Shown here: positions 37,297 through 45,323 of the stretch, one piece after another
Numbering within the stretch: the stretch's first letter is position 1
Layout: every line of letters begins with the position of its first letter
Origin: Imhoffiella purpurea
Lineage (GTDB): Bacteria; Pseudomonadota; Gammaproteobacteria; Chromatiales; Chromatiaceae
NCBI RefSeq assembly: GCF_000585215.1
Contig: NZ_AONC01000020.1
Coordinates: 1 to 47,662 of the forward strand
Direction: 5' to 3'
DNA: 47,662 nucleotides
Program-made: the position numbers and the translations under genes
The notes under the pieces: generated by a model
Seen by the model: the letters and a program-made list of their open reading frames with translations, nothing else
What the model was told of the DNA's origin: nothing
Databases searched by the model: none

Positions 37297-37904
37297 GTGC
37301 AAGTTCCTTTTTGAATGGCAAGACGGCCAATTTTATTGAGCTCAATAGTTCGCTGTTCGGGCGCGACACAGATAACAAATGAACCATCGGCGGTACTACT
37401 GCTGCCCATTGTTTGGCCGGTCTGGGTGAAGCTGATGTAGTTTGCGAAATTTTCACTACTGGTAATCACGGCAGTCGTAATCGCGGGTTGCCCGACTCTC
37501 AGCTGAAGCTCGCCGGAATCCCAACTGCCGTTTCTGTCGTCATCCACGAATACCAGCCATCCATCCTGCCAATTGGCGTTGGTATTACAGCTCGGCGCAC
37601 TGTCGTAGATATCGTCGGATTTGCACACCGTCACCTGCTTGCCGCGCGTCACCGCCTCAGAGCGGGCGAGTTGCAACGCGGTGGATAAATCGTTGGTTAG
37701 TGCCGCAACACGGTTGGTACGGATGACACTTTGAAAGCTCGGCACACCGATGGTAAGCAGGATAGCCGCGATCGCGATGGTCACGACCAGCTCCACCAGC
37801 GTGAAGCCAGCCAAGGAGCGCCGCCTCAAGCCGGCGAGGAAGTGGGCGCGCATGCGGTGGTTCAGCCAAAGGCTCCCTGCCTGATGGCTCGGGCTAATGG
37901 GCAT
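37293..37904 (-). CDS. fimT: GspH/FimT-family minor pilin
   Basis: The 203-residue prepilin is the first gene of the operon. The segment FTLVELVVTIAIAAILLTIG follows the cleavage Gly, and SFQSVIRTNRVAALTNDLST and ALQLARSEAVTRGKQVTVCK are the GspH/FimT pattern. A strong GGAGAGGG before the ATG at 37904 implies an unusually long 33-residue leader; a second in-frame ATG at 37853 would give 16 residues but has no ribosome-binding site. FimT could equally be called FimU. Confidence 0.86.
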   Translation of the reverse strand: MPISPSHQAGSLWLNHRMRAHFLAGLRRRSLAGFTLVELVVTIAIAAILLTIGVPSFQSVIRTNRVAALTNDLSTALQLARSEAVTRGKQVTVCKSDDIYDSAPSCNTNANWQDGWLVFVDDDRNGSWDSGELQLRVGQPAITTAVITSSENFANYISFTQTGQTMGSSSTADGSFVICVAPEQRTIELNKIGRLAIQKGTCT

Positions 37905-38236
37905 CAATCCCTCTCCGTTGGTTGCAAATCTAACCGGCGATTGAGGCGAGATTGCCCCCGCCCAACCTGCGTCGTCTCGTCACACATATCTCCGGATCTG
38001 CGCACTTAAGACCATGATTTATATAAATTAGGCGATTTTTCAGCAGCGCAGAACCAAAAGTTTGATTAGTTTGCGCTCAGTGAAAATGAAATGGACCTGC
38101 GTGTACGAGCGCTAACATTACCTGCACTATGTAAGCTTAACCGATGTTTTGGTGTGTCAGTGTGAAGGCGCCCACAATATCTTCGCGACAACTACCCCGT
38201 CTCAGGCGAGGTGTATAATCGAGCATCTCAAGGTCA
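37905..38236. other. Divergent regulatory interval between the pilin operon and the PAS-GGDEF-EAL gene
   Basis: No gene seen. The middle is A+T-rich (about 38010-38080, with TTTATATAAATTAG). It should hold the promoter of the pilin operon on the minus strand; no sigma-54 GG/GC pair was found. On the plus strand a TATAAT at 38214-38219 faces the next gene, 17 bases before its ATG. Confidence 0.5.
38214..38219 (+). promoter_or_regulatory. Possible -10 box of the PAS-GGDEF-EAL gene
   Basis: A perfect TATAAT lies 17 bases before the ATG at 38237, so the leader would be only about 11 bases. AAGG lies 3 bases before the ATG. No good -35 element is visible at 16-18 bases, so an activator may be needed. 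Confidence 0.4.
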
Positions 38237-41104
38237 ATGGGCGCGCTGACACCCTCCGCTCCTAGACCTTCCTTTCCGATCCGCCAACCCTGGTCTCGTG
38301 CTTCATACGTGTCTAGCTTCGCCCCCTACCCCTTCATCGCTGCTCTCCCCATGGGCGCGTTCATCCTGGATCACCAGCTCTCCGTGCTAGAGGTGAACGA
38401 CGTCTTGCTGGATCTCCTGGGCCACACACGAGAACGGGTGTCGGGGACGACATTCGAGGAATTGCTGCTCACACCGGTCGACGACGCACTGAGCCCACTT
38501 CTGAGCGACGACGCCAGGCAACGGCTGGAACTGGACGCCCGTTTTACCCTTCAGCGCGGCGGAACCCTGTCCGCTTCGATCTCAGTCTCTCGCATACCGG
38601 ATTCGGCCGAGAACCCTCCAAGACTGCTGGCGATCGTTCTCCGCCACGCGATGGACCAAACGGATGTCAAACCCACCACCGCAACGGACGAAGTACTCTC
38701 ACTGATCCAAGCTGCCAGGTGGGAGTTGGAACTTGCAACCGGACGCATCTACGCCCCGAAAACCTGGCGGGATCTTTGGGGCTTTTCACCGGATGAAACG
38801 ATCGATCGCAACGACGTCATCCGGCGGATCCTGCCAACGGATCGCGAACAGGTACTCGCTGCCCTCCAGCATGCACGCGAAACATCAGAGCCAATTCGCA
38901 TCCGCTTTCGCGTCCCTGACACGAACGGCGAGATACGCTGGTTCGAATCCACCGGCCAGATGAAAACCACTGAGGGTTCTTTGACCAACAGGATGTATGG
39001 CGTGGTCATGGACATCACGGAGCGCTGCAAGGTCGAGCAGGCGCTCGCGCGCTACGCCGATATCGTGTCTTCGTCCCCGGATCGAATCGCCTACGTCGAC
39101 AGGGGATGTCATCTGCTGGCCGCCAACACCCCCTTCCTGCGCGCTGCCGGCCACGCCGGCGAGATCGTCGCCGGCCGCCCGTTCAAGGATGCGTGCGGCA
39201 AGGGGCCACTGACCGCGCTTCTCTACAGCAGCCTGGGCCGCTGCCTCGATCAGGGCGACATCATCGTCGAGGACATTCAGGAGCTCGGGCGCGATGCACG
39301 ACCGCGCGATGCCGAGGTGCGGCTGTTCCCGCATCGGGACGATCAGGGCGTCGTGAACGGGATCGTCATCAATATCCGCGACGTTACCAAGGTCCGCGAG
39401 ACCGAGCGCCGCCTGCTGCAGTCCGCCGCCGTCTATGCCTCCACCTCGGAGGGCGTGGTCATCACGGATGCCGGGGGCACCATCGTGGCCGTCAATTCGG
39501 CCTTCTCGCAGATCACCGGCTACACCGAAGCCGATGTCATCGGCAACAAGCCGAATCTGCTCAACTCGCAATGGCACCCGAAGAGCTTCTTCATCTCCAT
39601 GTGGCGGCGGCTGCTGCGGCACGGCTTCTGGCAGGGAGAGATCTGGAACCGACGCAAGGACGGCGAGATCTACCGCCAGAAGCTGACCATCCGACGCGTC
39701 GTGGATCCGCGCGGGCGGGTGTTGAATTTCGTCGGCGTCTTCGCCGACCGGAGCGCCGCCTCCACCCCGCCGCAGCGTGCCGAGCATCTGATCCATTACG
39801 ACGCACTGACCAAGCTGCCCAATCTCCTGCTGTTCGAATCCCGCCTCGAACACGCGCTCGAACTCGGCCGCCACAAGGAGACCAAGATCGCGGCCCTGCT
39901 GCTCGACCTGGACCGCTTCTCGAACATCAACGACAGCCTCGAGCATCACATCGGCGACGAACTGCTGCGCGCGGTCGCCATGCGTCTGCGCGAGGTGATC
40001 CGTCCCGCGGATACGCTGGCCCGGCTGCGCGCCGACCAGTTCGGTCTCATCATCGAAGAGATCTACGAGGAAGATGAGATCGCCGAGATCGCGCGGCGGC
40101 TGCAGTCCTCGCTCAGGGCCGCCTTCTGGGTCGAGGGACACGAGGTGTTCGTCACGGTCAGCATCGGCATCGCCTTCAACGACGACGCCAACATCGACCG
40201 AGGAACCCTGATCGCCCGCACCGAGTCGGCATTGCGCATGGTCAAGCGCCGGGGCCGCAACGGATTCCGTATCGCCACGAGCGAACCGAGCGAGCCCAGA
40301 AGCGATCAGCAGCACATGGCCGCTCAGATGCGCGCCGGGCTGCGCAACCACGAGTTCCAGGTGCTCTACCGACGCGGATTCGATCTGCTCGACAAACGCT
40401 GCATCCTGGTCCAGGCGAGGCTGCATTGGGCGCAACAGGAGCTCGGCCTGGTCACGCCCGAGCGCTTTCTGACCCTGGCCAACGACATGGGGCTCGCGCT
40501 CGAACTGAGTCAATTGACCCTGCGCACCGCCTGCCGACAGCTGCAGACCTGGGTCGCTCAGGGGCTTCCGGTCACCTGTCTGTCGGTCGCCATCTCCGAG
40601 ACGCAGCTCATCCGCGGCGATCTGGTGCCGACGGTGGCGCAGCTGATCGAGGAGCACCCACTGACCGCCCATCGGCTGGAGCTGGAGTTCAGCGAGGCGC
40701 TCCTCTTCAAGCACCGCGAGCAGATCGCCGAGATCTTCGTCGGACTGAACCGACTCGGCGTCATGACCACGCTCTCGGAGGTCGGAGGCGGCTGGACGGC
40801 TCCCGCGGTGCTTCAGCGGCTGCCGATCAAGACCCTGTCCATCCACGCCGATTTCATCGAGTGCCTGACGGATTCGGTCCATGACCAGGCGGTCGTACAG
40901 GCCATCATCAACATGGCTCAGGCCCTCAATCTGACCACCCGGGCCGATGGCGTCCGCTCGGACAAGCAGTTCAACCTGCTGTCGACCCTGGGCTGCAACG
41001 AGGCCGTCGGCGACCTCTGGGGAGAGCCGCGCAGCGCCGAGGACATCCAGATCCTGATCGATCCCAACAAGCCGCCCACGCGTCCGCGCCCCTACAGGAG
41101 TTGA
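38237..41104 (+). CDS. Multi-PAS protein with degenerate GGDEF and EAL domains
   Basis: The 955-residue soluble protein has up to four PAS units (about 32-130, 155-265, 270-385 and 390-505; the last is clearest with EGVVITDAGGTIVAVNSAFS). A GGDEF fold (about 515-685) and an EAL fold (about 690-940) follow. The cyclase site is R598-A-D-Q-F602 in place of GGDEF. The EAL signature is A727-R-L, the DDFGTGYSS loop is S847-E848-VGGGW, and AEGVE is RADGVR. Both enzymes therefore look inactive. It is divergent from the minor-pilin operon, which recalls FimX, a degenerate GGDEF-EAL protein that controls type IV pili. That role is inferred. Confidence 0.85.
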   Translation: MGALTPSAPRPSFPIRQPWSRASYVSSFAPYPFIAALPMGAFILDHQLSVLEVNDVLLDLLGHTRERVSGTTFEELLLTPVDDALSPLLSDDARQRLELDARFTLQRGGTLSASISVSRIPDSAENPPRLLAIVLRHAMDQTDVKPTTATDEVLSLIQAARWELELATGRIYAPKTWRDLWGFSPDETIDRNDVIRRILPTDREQVLAALQHARETSEPIRIRFRVPDTNGEIRWFESTGQMKTTEGSLTNRMYGVVMDITERCKVEQALARYADIVSSSPDRIAYVDRGCHLLAANTPFLRAAGHAGEIVAGRPFKDACGKGPLTALLYSSLGRCLDQGDIIVEDIQELGRDARPRDAEVRLFPHRDDQGVVNGIVINIRDVTKVRETERRLLQSAAVYASTSEGVVITDAGGTIVAVNSAFSQITGYTEADVIGNKPNLLNSQWHPKSFFISMWRRLLRHGFWQGEIWNRRKDGEIYRQKLTIRRVVDPRGRVLNFVGVFADRSAASTPPQRAEHLIHYDALTKLPNLLLFESRLEHALELGRHKETKIAALLLDLDRFSNINDSLEHHIGDELLRAVAMRLREVIRPADTLARLRADQFGLIIEEIYEEDEIAEIARRLQSSLRAAFWVEGHEVFVTVSIGIAFNDDANIDRGTLIARTESALRMVKRRGRNGFRIATSEPSEPRSDQQHMAAQMRAGLRNHEFQVLYRRGFDLLDKRCILVQARLHWAQQELGLVTPERFLTLANDMGLALELSQLTLRTACRQLQTWVAQGLPVTCLSVAISETQLIRGDLVPTVAQLIEEHPLTAHRLELEFSEALLFKHREQIAEIFVGLNRLGVMTTLSEVGGGWTAPAVLQRLPIKTLSIHADFIECLTDSVHDQAVVQAIINMAQALNLTTRADGVRSDKQFNLLSTLGCNEAVGDLWGEPRSAEDIQILIDPNKPPTRPRPYRS

Positions 41105-41115
41105 GCCTCCGCGCC

Positions 41116-41144
41116 TTGCACCCCCTTGGCGAGACGTGTCTAAT
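41116..41144 (+). promoter_or_regulatory. Possible promoter of the ATP-grasp/alpha-E operon
   Basis: TTGCAC (41116-41121) and TCTAAT (41139-41144) are exactly 17 bases apart, in the 72-base gap before the gene. The -10 matches 5 of 6 consensus bases, the -35 only 3. Confidence 0.4.
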
Positions 41145-41176
41145 CCCAGCGTCCGCATTGCCGAACGAGCGTCCGT

Positions 41177-43762
41177 ATGTCAGTCCCCGATCTCGCGCCC
41201 ACCCTCGAATCCTCGGGGCTGGTCGACGCCTATACTCCACTCGCCGACTGCTTCGACGAGATGCGCACCGCCGAGGGCGAGGTGCGTCCGCACTGGCAGT
41301 ATCTGCTGGACGCCCTGCGCACGCTCGGGCCGACCGGCATCGAGGCGCGCTGGCGCGAGGCGTCGCGGCTCATCCGCGACAATGGGGTCACCTACAACCT
41401 CAACGGCGATCCCCGGGGAATGTCGCGCCCCTGGGAGCTGGATCTGCTTCCGCTGCTCATCCGCAGCGAGGAATGGGCCGAACTCGAGCGCGGTCTGATC
41501 CAGCGCGCCGAACTCTTCAATCTCATTCTGGCCGATCTCTACGGTCCGCGCGAGCTGCTGCGGTTGGGACTGATCCCGGCCGAGCTGATCGACGGCGATC
41601 CCGGCTATCTGCTGCCCTGCCACGGGATCGATGTCTCGGGCGCACGTCCGCTCGTCCATTATGCGGCCGACCTCACCCGCACCCCCGACGGCCGCTGGCG
41701 GGTCATCGGCGACCGCGCCCAGAGCCCGCTGGGCGCGGGCTACGCCCTGGAGAACCGCGTGGTGCTGTCGCGGGTCCTGCCCAGCCTGTTCCGCGATTCG
41801 CACGTCCACCGTCTGGCCGGGTTCTTCCGCTCGATGCGCAGGACCCTGACCCGACTCGCGCCCCATCACGGCGAAGACCCGCGAGTCGTGCTGCTGACCC
41901 CGGGTCCGCAGAACGAGGCCTATTTCGAGCACGCCTATCTCGCCAATTATCTGGGCTACACCCTGGTCCAGGGCGCCGATCTCTCGGTGCGCGACGGCGC
42001 GCTCTGGCTGCGCACGCTCGGCCGTCTGGAGCGCATCGACGCCGTCCTGCGCCGACTCGACGACAGCTGGTGCGACCCGCTGGAACTGCGCGAGGACTCG
42101 CTGCTCGGGGTCCCCGGACTGGTGCAGGCGGTGCGTACCGGCAACCTGGTCCTGGCCAACGCCCTCGGCAGCGGCATCCTCGAACATCCGGCCCTGATGG
42201 CCTTCCTGCCGGGGATCTGCCAGCATCTGCTCGGCGAGACCCTGGCATTGCCGGACATCCCGACCTGGTGGTGCGGCGATCCGGAGGCCAGGGGGCACGT
42301 GCTCGAACACCTGGACCGACTGACCATCAGGCCCTGCATCCGCTCGCTCAAGCAGACGCCTCTGTTCCCCGCGGCGATGGAGCCCACCGCACGGGCGGCG
42401 CTGATCGAGGCCATCAAACGTAACCCCAGCGCCTATATCGCCCAGGAGCGCATCCAACCATCCACGACACCGGCCCTGATCGGCCAGCATCTCGAGCCGC
42501 GCCCGAGCGTTCTGCGCGCCTTCCTGATCGCCGAGGAGGAAGGCTATGCGGTCATGCCGGGCGGACTGGGCCGCGTGGCCTCGAGCCACGATGCCACCCT
42601 GCTCTCGACCCAGCTCGGCGGACTGGGCAAGGACGTCTGGGTCCTGGCCTCCGAGCCCGAGCGCCAGGAAAGCCTGCTGCCATCGGCCGAGCTCTTGGCA
42701 CCCGCGGTGGTCAAGGAAAGCGCCGTGTCCAGCCGCGTGGCCGACAATCTGTTCTGGATCGGGCGCTACGCCGAACGCGCCGAGGGTCTGGTCCGCCTGC
42801 TGCGCATCACCATCTTCAAGTTCTCCGAGCGCGGCGACTTCGCGCTGAGCAAGGCCAACGCCTCCTGTCTGCGCTCGCTGCTGGAGGCGCTCACCAACCA
42901 GACCCAGACCTTCCCCGGATTCATCGGCGAGGGCGCCGAGGAGCGTCTGCGCGATCCCGTCCCGGAGCTGCTCTCGCTCATCTCGGACCGTTCCAGGGTC
43001 GGCGGACTGCCGCGCACCCTGGAGGCGCTGGGTCAGGCCGCCTATTCGGTGCGCGACCGTCTCTCCGCCGACACCTGGCGCATCATCAGCGACATCGACC
43101 GGCTGGTCGCCAGCCTCTCCGAGCATCCGCCGAGCCAGCTGTCCCAGGCCCTCGACGAGCTCGACCCTCTGGTGACCTCGCTCGTCGCCTTTTCCGGCCT
43201 CAGCCAGGAGAACATGACCCACAACGAGGGCTGGCACTTCCTCGAAACCGGCCGGCGGCTCGAGCGCGGCACCGCGACGGCCAGTCTGCTGCAGTCCATG
43301 CTGGTCCCGGTCTCCGGGGAGCAGGACGAGAACATGGTGATCGAGGCGGTTCTGGGCATCACCGACAGCCTCATCACCTACCGCCGGCGCTATCGCGGCG
43401 GCACCCGGATCGGCGCATTGCTGGACCTGGTGCTCCAGGACGAAGGCAATCCCCGCGCCCTCGCCTATCAGTTCGCGGTGCTGTCCAAGCTGGTCTCCGA
43501 CCTTCCCAGAGGCGATCTGTCCATGGGCCGCACCCCGGCCGAGAAGCTGGTGCTCAAGAGCCTGACCGGCATCCGGCTCGCCGAGATCAACGCACTGATC
43601 CAGGTCGAGGGACAGGAGCCGCGCCGGGAGGTTTTGGCCAGGATGCTGGCCGATCTCGACACCGAGCTGGCGGCGCTCTCGGACGCCATCACGGCACAAT
43701 ATTTCCGCCACGAAGAACAGCCGCACAGCCTGCTTCGCCGCACGGGGACGATGCAGCCATGA
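41177..43762 (+). CDS. Circularly permuted ATP-grasp/alpha-E fusion protein
   Basis: In this 861-residue protein, residues about 20-500 match the circularly permuted ATP-grasp family: NGVTYNLNGDPRGMSRPWEL, IGDRAQSPLGAGYALENRVV, LTPGPQNEAYFEHAYLANYL, and NLVLANALGSGILEHPALMA. Residues about 516-845 match the all-helical alpha-E family (SSRVADNLFWIGRYAERAEG). In many bacteria these are two neighbouring genes; here they are one polypeptide. ATP-grasp enzymes join a carboxylate to an amine or thiol, so peptide ligation is predicted, but no reaction is established to my knowledge. The stop overlaps the transglutaminase ATG (ATGA). Confidence 0.88.
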   Translation: MSVPDLAPTLESSGLVDAYTPLADCFDEMRTAEGEVRPHWQYLLDALRTLGPTGIEARWREASRLIRDNGVTYNLNGDPRGMSRPWELDLLPLLIRSEEWAELERGLIQRAELFNLILADLYGPRELLRLGLIPAELIDGDPGYLLPCHGIDVSGARPLVHYAADLTRTPDGRWRVIGDRAQSPLGAGYALENRVVLSRVLPSLFRDSHVHRLAGFFRSMRRTLTRLAPHHGEDPRVVLLTPGPQNEAYFEHAYLANYLGYTLVQGADLSVRDGALWLRTLGRLERIDAVLRRLDDSWCDPLELREDSLLGVPGLVQAVRTGNLVLANALGSGILEHPALMAFLPGICQHLLGETLALPDIPTWWCGDPEARGHVLEHLDRLTIRPCIRSLKQTPLFPAAMEPTARAALIEAIKRNPSAYIAQERIQPSTTPALIGQHLEPRPSVLRAFLIAEEEGYAVMPGGLGRVASSHDATLLSTQLGGLGKDVWVLASEPERQESLLPSAELLAPAVVKESAVSSRVADNLFWIGRYAERAEGLVRLLRITIFKFSERGDFALSKANASCLRSLLEALTNQTQTFPGFIGEGAEERLRDPVPELLSLISDRSRVGGLPRTLEALGQAAYSVRDRLSADTWRIISDIDRLVASLSEHPPSQLSQALDELDPLVTSLVAFSGLSQENMTHNEGWHFLETGRRLERGTATASLLQSMLVPVSGEQDENMVIEAVLGITDSLITYRRRYRGGTRIGALLDLVLQDEGNPRALAYQFAVLSKLVSDLPRGDLSMGRTPAEKLVLKSLTGIRLAEINALIQVEGQEPRREVLARMLADLDTELAALSDAITAQYFRHEEQPHSLLRRTGTMQP

Positions 43763-44664
43763 AGTTCCGCATCCAGCACGTCACGCGCTACGAGTACGCC
43801 GAAACCGTCTCGCTCTGTCACAGCATCGCCCATCTGAAGCCCATCCAGACGCGCCGCCAGCAGTGCCTCGGATCCGTCATCAGGGTCGATCCCTGGCCCG
43901 CCGTCAGCCGCGAACACGAGGACTTCTTCGGCAACCGGGTGAACTATTTCTCCATCCAGCAGGCCCACGACGCGCTGGAGGTGACGGCGCAGAGCGATGT
44001 CGAGGTCACGCCCTGCGTCCTGCCCGAGGCGAGCAAGACGCCCGCCTGGGAGCGTGCCATCGAGCGGCTCTACGACAAGGGCGACGGCCTCATGATCGAC
44101 GCACGCATCTTCACCCTGCCCTCGCCCCTGATCCCGCTGGATCCGGACGCGCGCAACTATGCGGCCATCTCCTTCGAGCCGGATCGCCCCATCCTGGAGG
44201 CGACGCTCGATCTCATGGGGCGCATCTACAGCGAGTTCGAATACGACCCCGCCTCGACCACCGTCACCACCCCGGTCGCCGAGGTGATGGCGAACCGGCG
44301 CGGCGTCTGCCAGGACTTCGCCCATATCGCCATCTCGGGGCTGCGCGGCTTGGGCATCGCCGCGCGCTACGTCAGCGGCTACCTCGAGACCCTGCCGCCG
44401 CCCGGCCAGGTCAAGCTCCAGGGCGCGGATGCCTCCCATGCCTGGTTCTCGGTCCTGATCCCGGACATCGGCTGGGTCGACTTCGATCCGACCAACGATC
44501 AGGTCCCGCAGGAGCAACATATCACCACCGCCATCGGCCGCGATTTCCAGGACGTGACCCCGTTGCGCGGCATCTTCTACGGCGGCGGGACGCACGATCT
44601 ACGGGTCGCCGTCGACGTCGACCGCCTCGAGAGCCAGCCGACGCCGGAGATGCCGGCGCGATGA
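43759..44664 (+). CDS. Transglutaminase-like cysteine protease/transferase
   Basis: The 301-residue protein has the bacterial transglutaminase N-terminal domain (MKFRIQHVTRYEYAETVSLC) and a transglutaminase core. The catalytic triad is C184 in RRGVCQDFAH, H227 in ASHAWFSV and D243 in FDPTN. There is no signal peptide, so it should act in the cytoplasm, either cutting or re-joining peptide bonds made by the ATP-grasp partner. It overlaps that gene by 4 bases and ends the operon. The proteasome-like Anbu gene, often found with this set, is not adjacent. Confidence 0.9.
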   Translation: MKFRIQHVTRYEYAETVSLCHSIAHLKPIQTRRQQCLGSVIRVDPWPAVSREHEDFFGNRVNYFSIQQAHDALEVTAQSDVEVTPCVLPEASKTPAWERAIERLYDKGDGLMIDARIFTLPSPLIPLDPDARNYAAISFEPDRPILEATLDLMGRIYSEFEYDPASTTVTTPVAEVMANRRGVCQDFAHIAISGLRGLGIAARYVSGYLETLPPPGQVKLQGADASHAWFSVLIPDIGWVDFDPTNDQVPQEQHITTAIGRDFQDVTPLRGIFYGGGTHDLRVAVDVDRLESQPTPEMPAR

Positions 44665-44692
44665 ACCGCGAGCCATCGCGATGCGCCTGCGC

Positions 44693-45271
44693 TCAATCCG
44701 GCCCGCCCCCCTCCCGATAGCGCGCGATCAGACGCACATAGTTGTCGGCGACATAGTCCAGGTATTCGAGCTCGCGGTCAGTGAGCGCCCGCGCCCGACG
44801 GGCCGGGGCGCCGAGCCAGAGATAGCCGCCCTCCAGCACCTGTCCGGGCGTCACCAGCGACCCGGCGCCCAGCATGGTCCGAGGCTGCAGCAGGGCACGA
44901 TCCAGTACGCGAGCGCCGATACCGACCAGACAATGATCCTGGATCTCGCAGCCGTGCAGGACCACCTGATGACCGACCGTCACGCCATCATGAACGATCA
45001 GGGGCGCACCGCCCGGCATGAAGCGGCTGTCGTGCGACACATGCAGTACGCTGCCGTCCTGGATATTGGTCCGGCGGCCGATCTCGATGCGGTGGATGTC
45101 GCCACGCACCACGCATTGCGGCCAGATGGAGGACTCGGCGCCCAGGGTCACGTCACCGACGACGACGGCCGTCTCGTCGATCCAGGCGTCCTCGGCGACG
45201 ATGGGCGACCGCCCCTCGAAGGAGCGGATATTCGACCGCCCGACGCGGTCTCTGTCTGCAGAGTGGCTCAT
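44693..45271 (-). CDS. Gamma-carbonic-anhydrase-like hexapeptide protein (YrdA type)
   Basis: The 192-residue protein is a left-handed beta-helix of hexapeptide repeats (VVVGDVTLGAESSIWPQCVV). It has the three zinc-ligand histidines H77, H101 and H106 (SVLHVSHD, GHQVVLHGC), and R56/D58 in VVRGDIH. It resembles YrdA/PaaY and gamma-carbonic anhydrases; activity varies within the family. It converges on the transglutaminase gene with 28 bases between, and is divergent from the next gene. Confidence 0.88.
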   Translation of the reverse strand: MSHSADRDRVGRSNIRSFEGRSPIVAEDAWIDETAVVVGDVTLGAESSIWPQCVVRGDIHRIEIGRRTNIQDGSVLHVSHDSRFMPGGAPLIVHDGVTVGHQVVLHGCEIQDHCLVGIGARVLDRALLQPRTMLGAGSLVTPGQVLEGGYLWLGAPARRARALTDRELEYLDYVADNYVRLIARYREGGGPD

Positions 45272-45323
45272 GGCTGAATTGATACGAAAACCTCTTTCGT
45301 CGATCTGAACACGGATACCCCAG

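Noticed and set aside
38885-41158. 757-codon open frame opposite the PAS-GGDEF-EAL gene
   Set aside because: Antisense shadow with biased composition and no domain pattern.
41180-43726. 848-codon open frame on the minus strand opposite the ATP-grasp/alpha-E gene
   Set aside because: It is a mirror frame caused by high G+C and strong codon bias; the protein is repetitive in Gln, Arg and Asp and resembles no family, while the plus-strand frame has clear domains.
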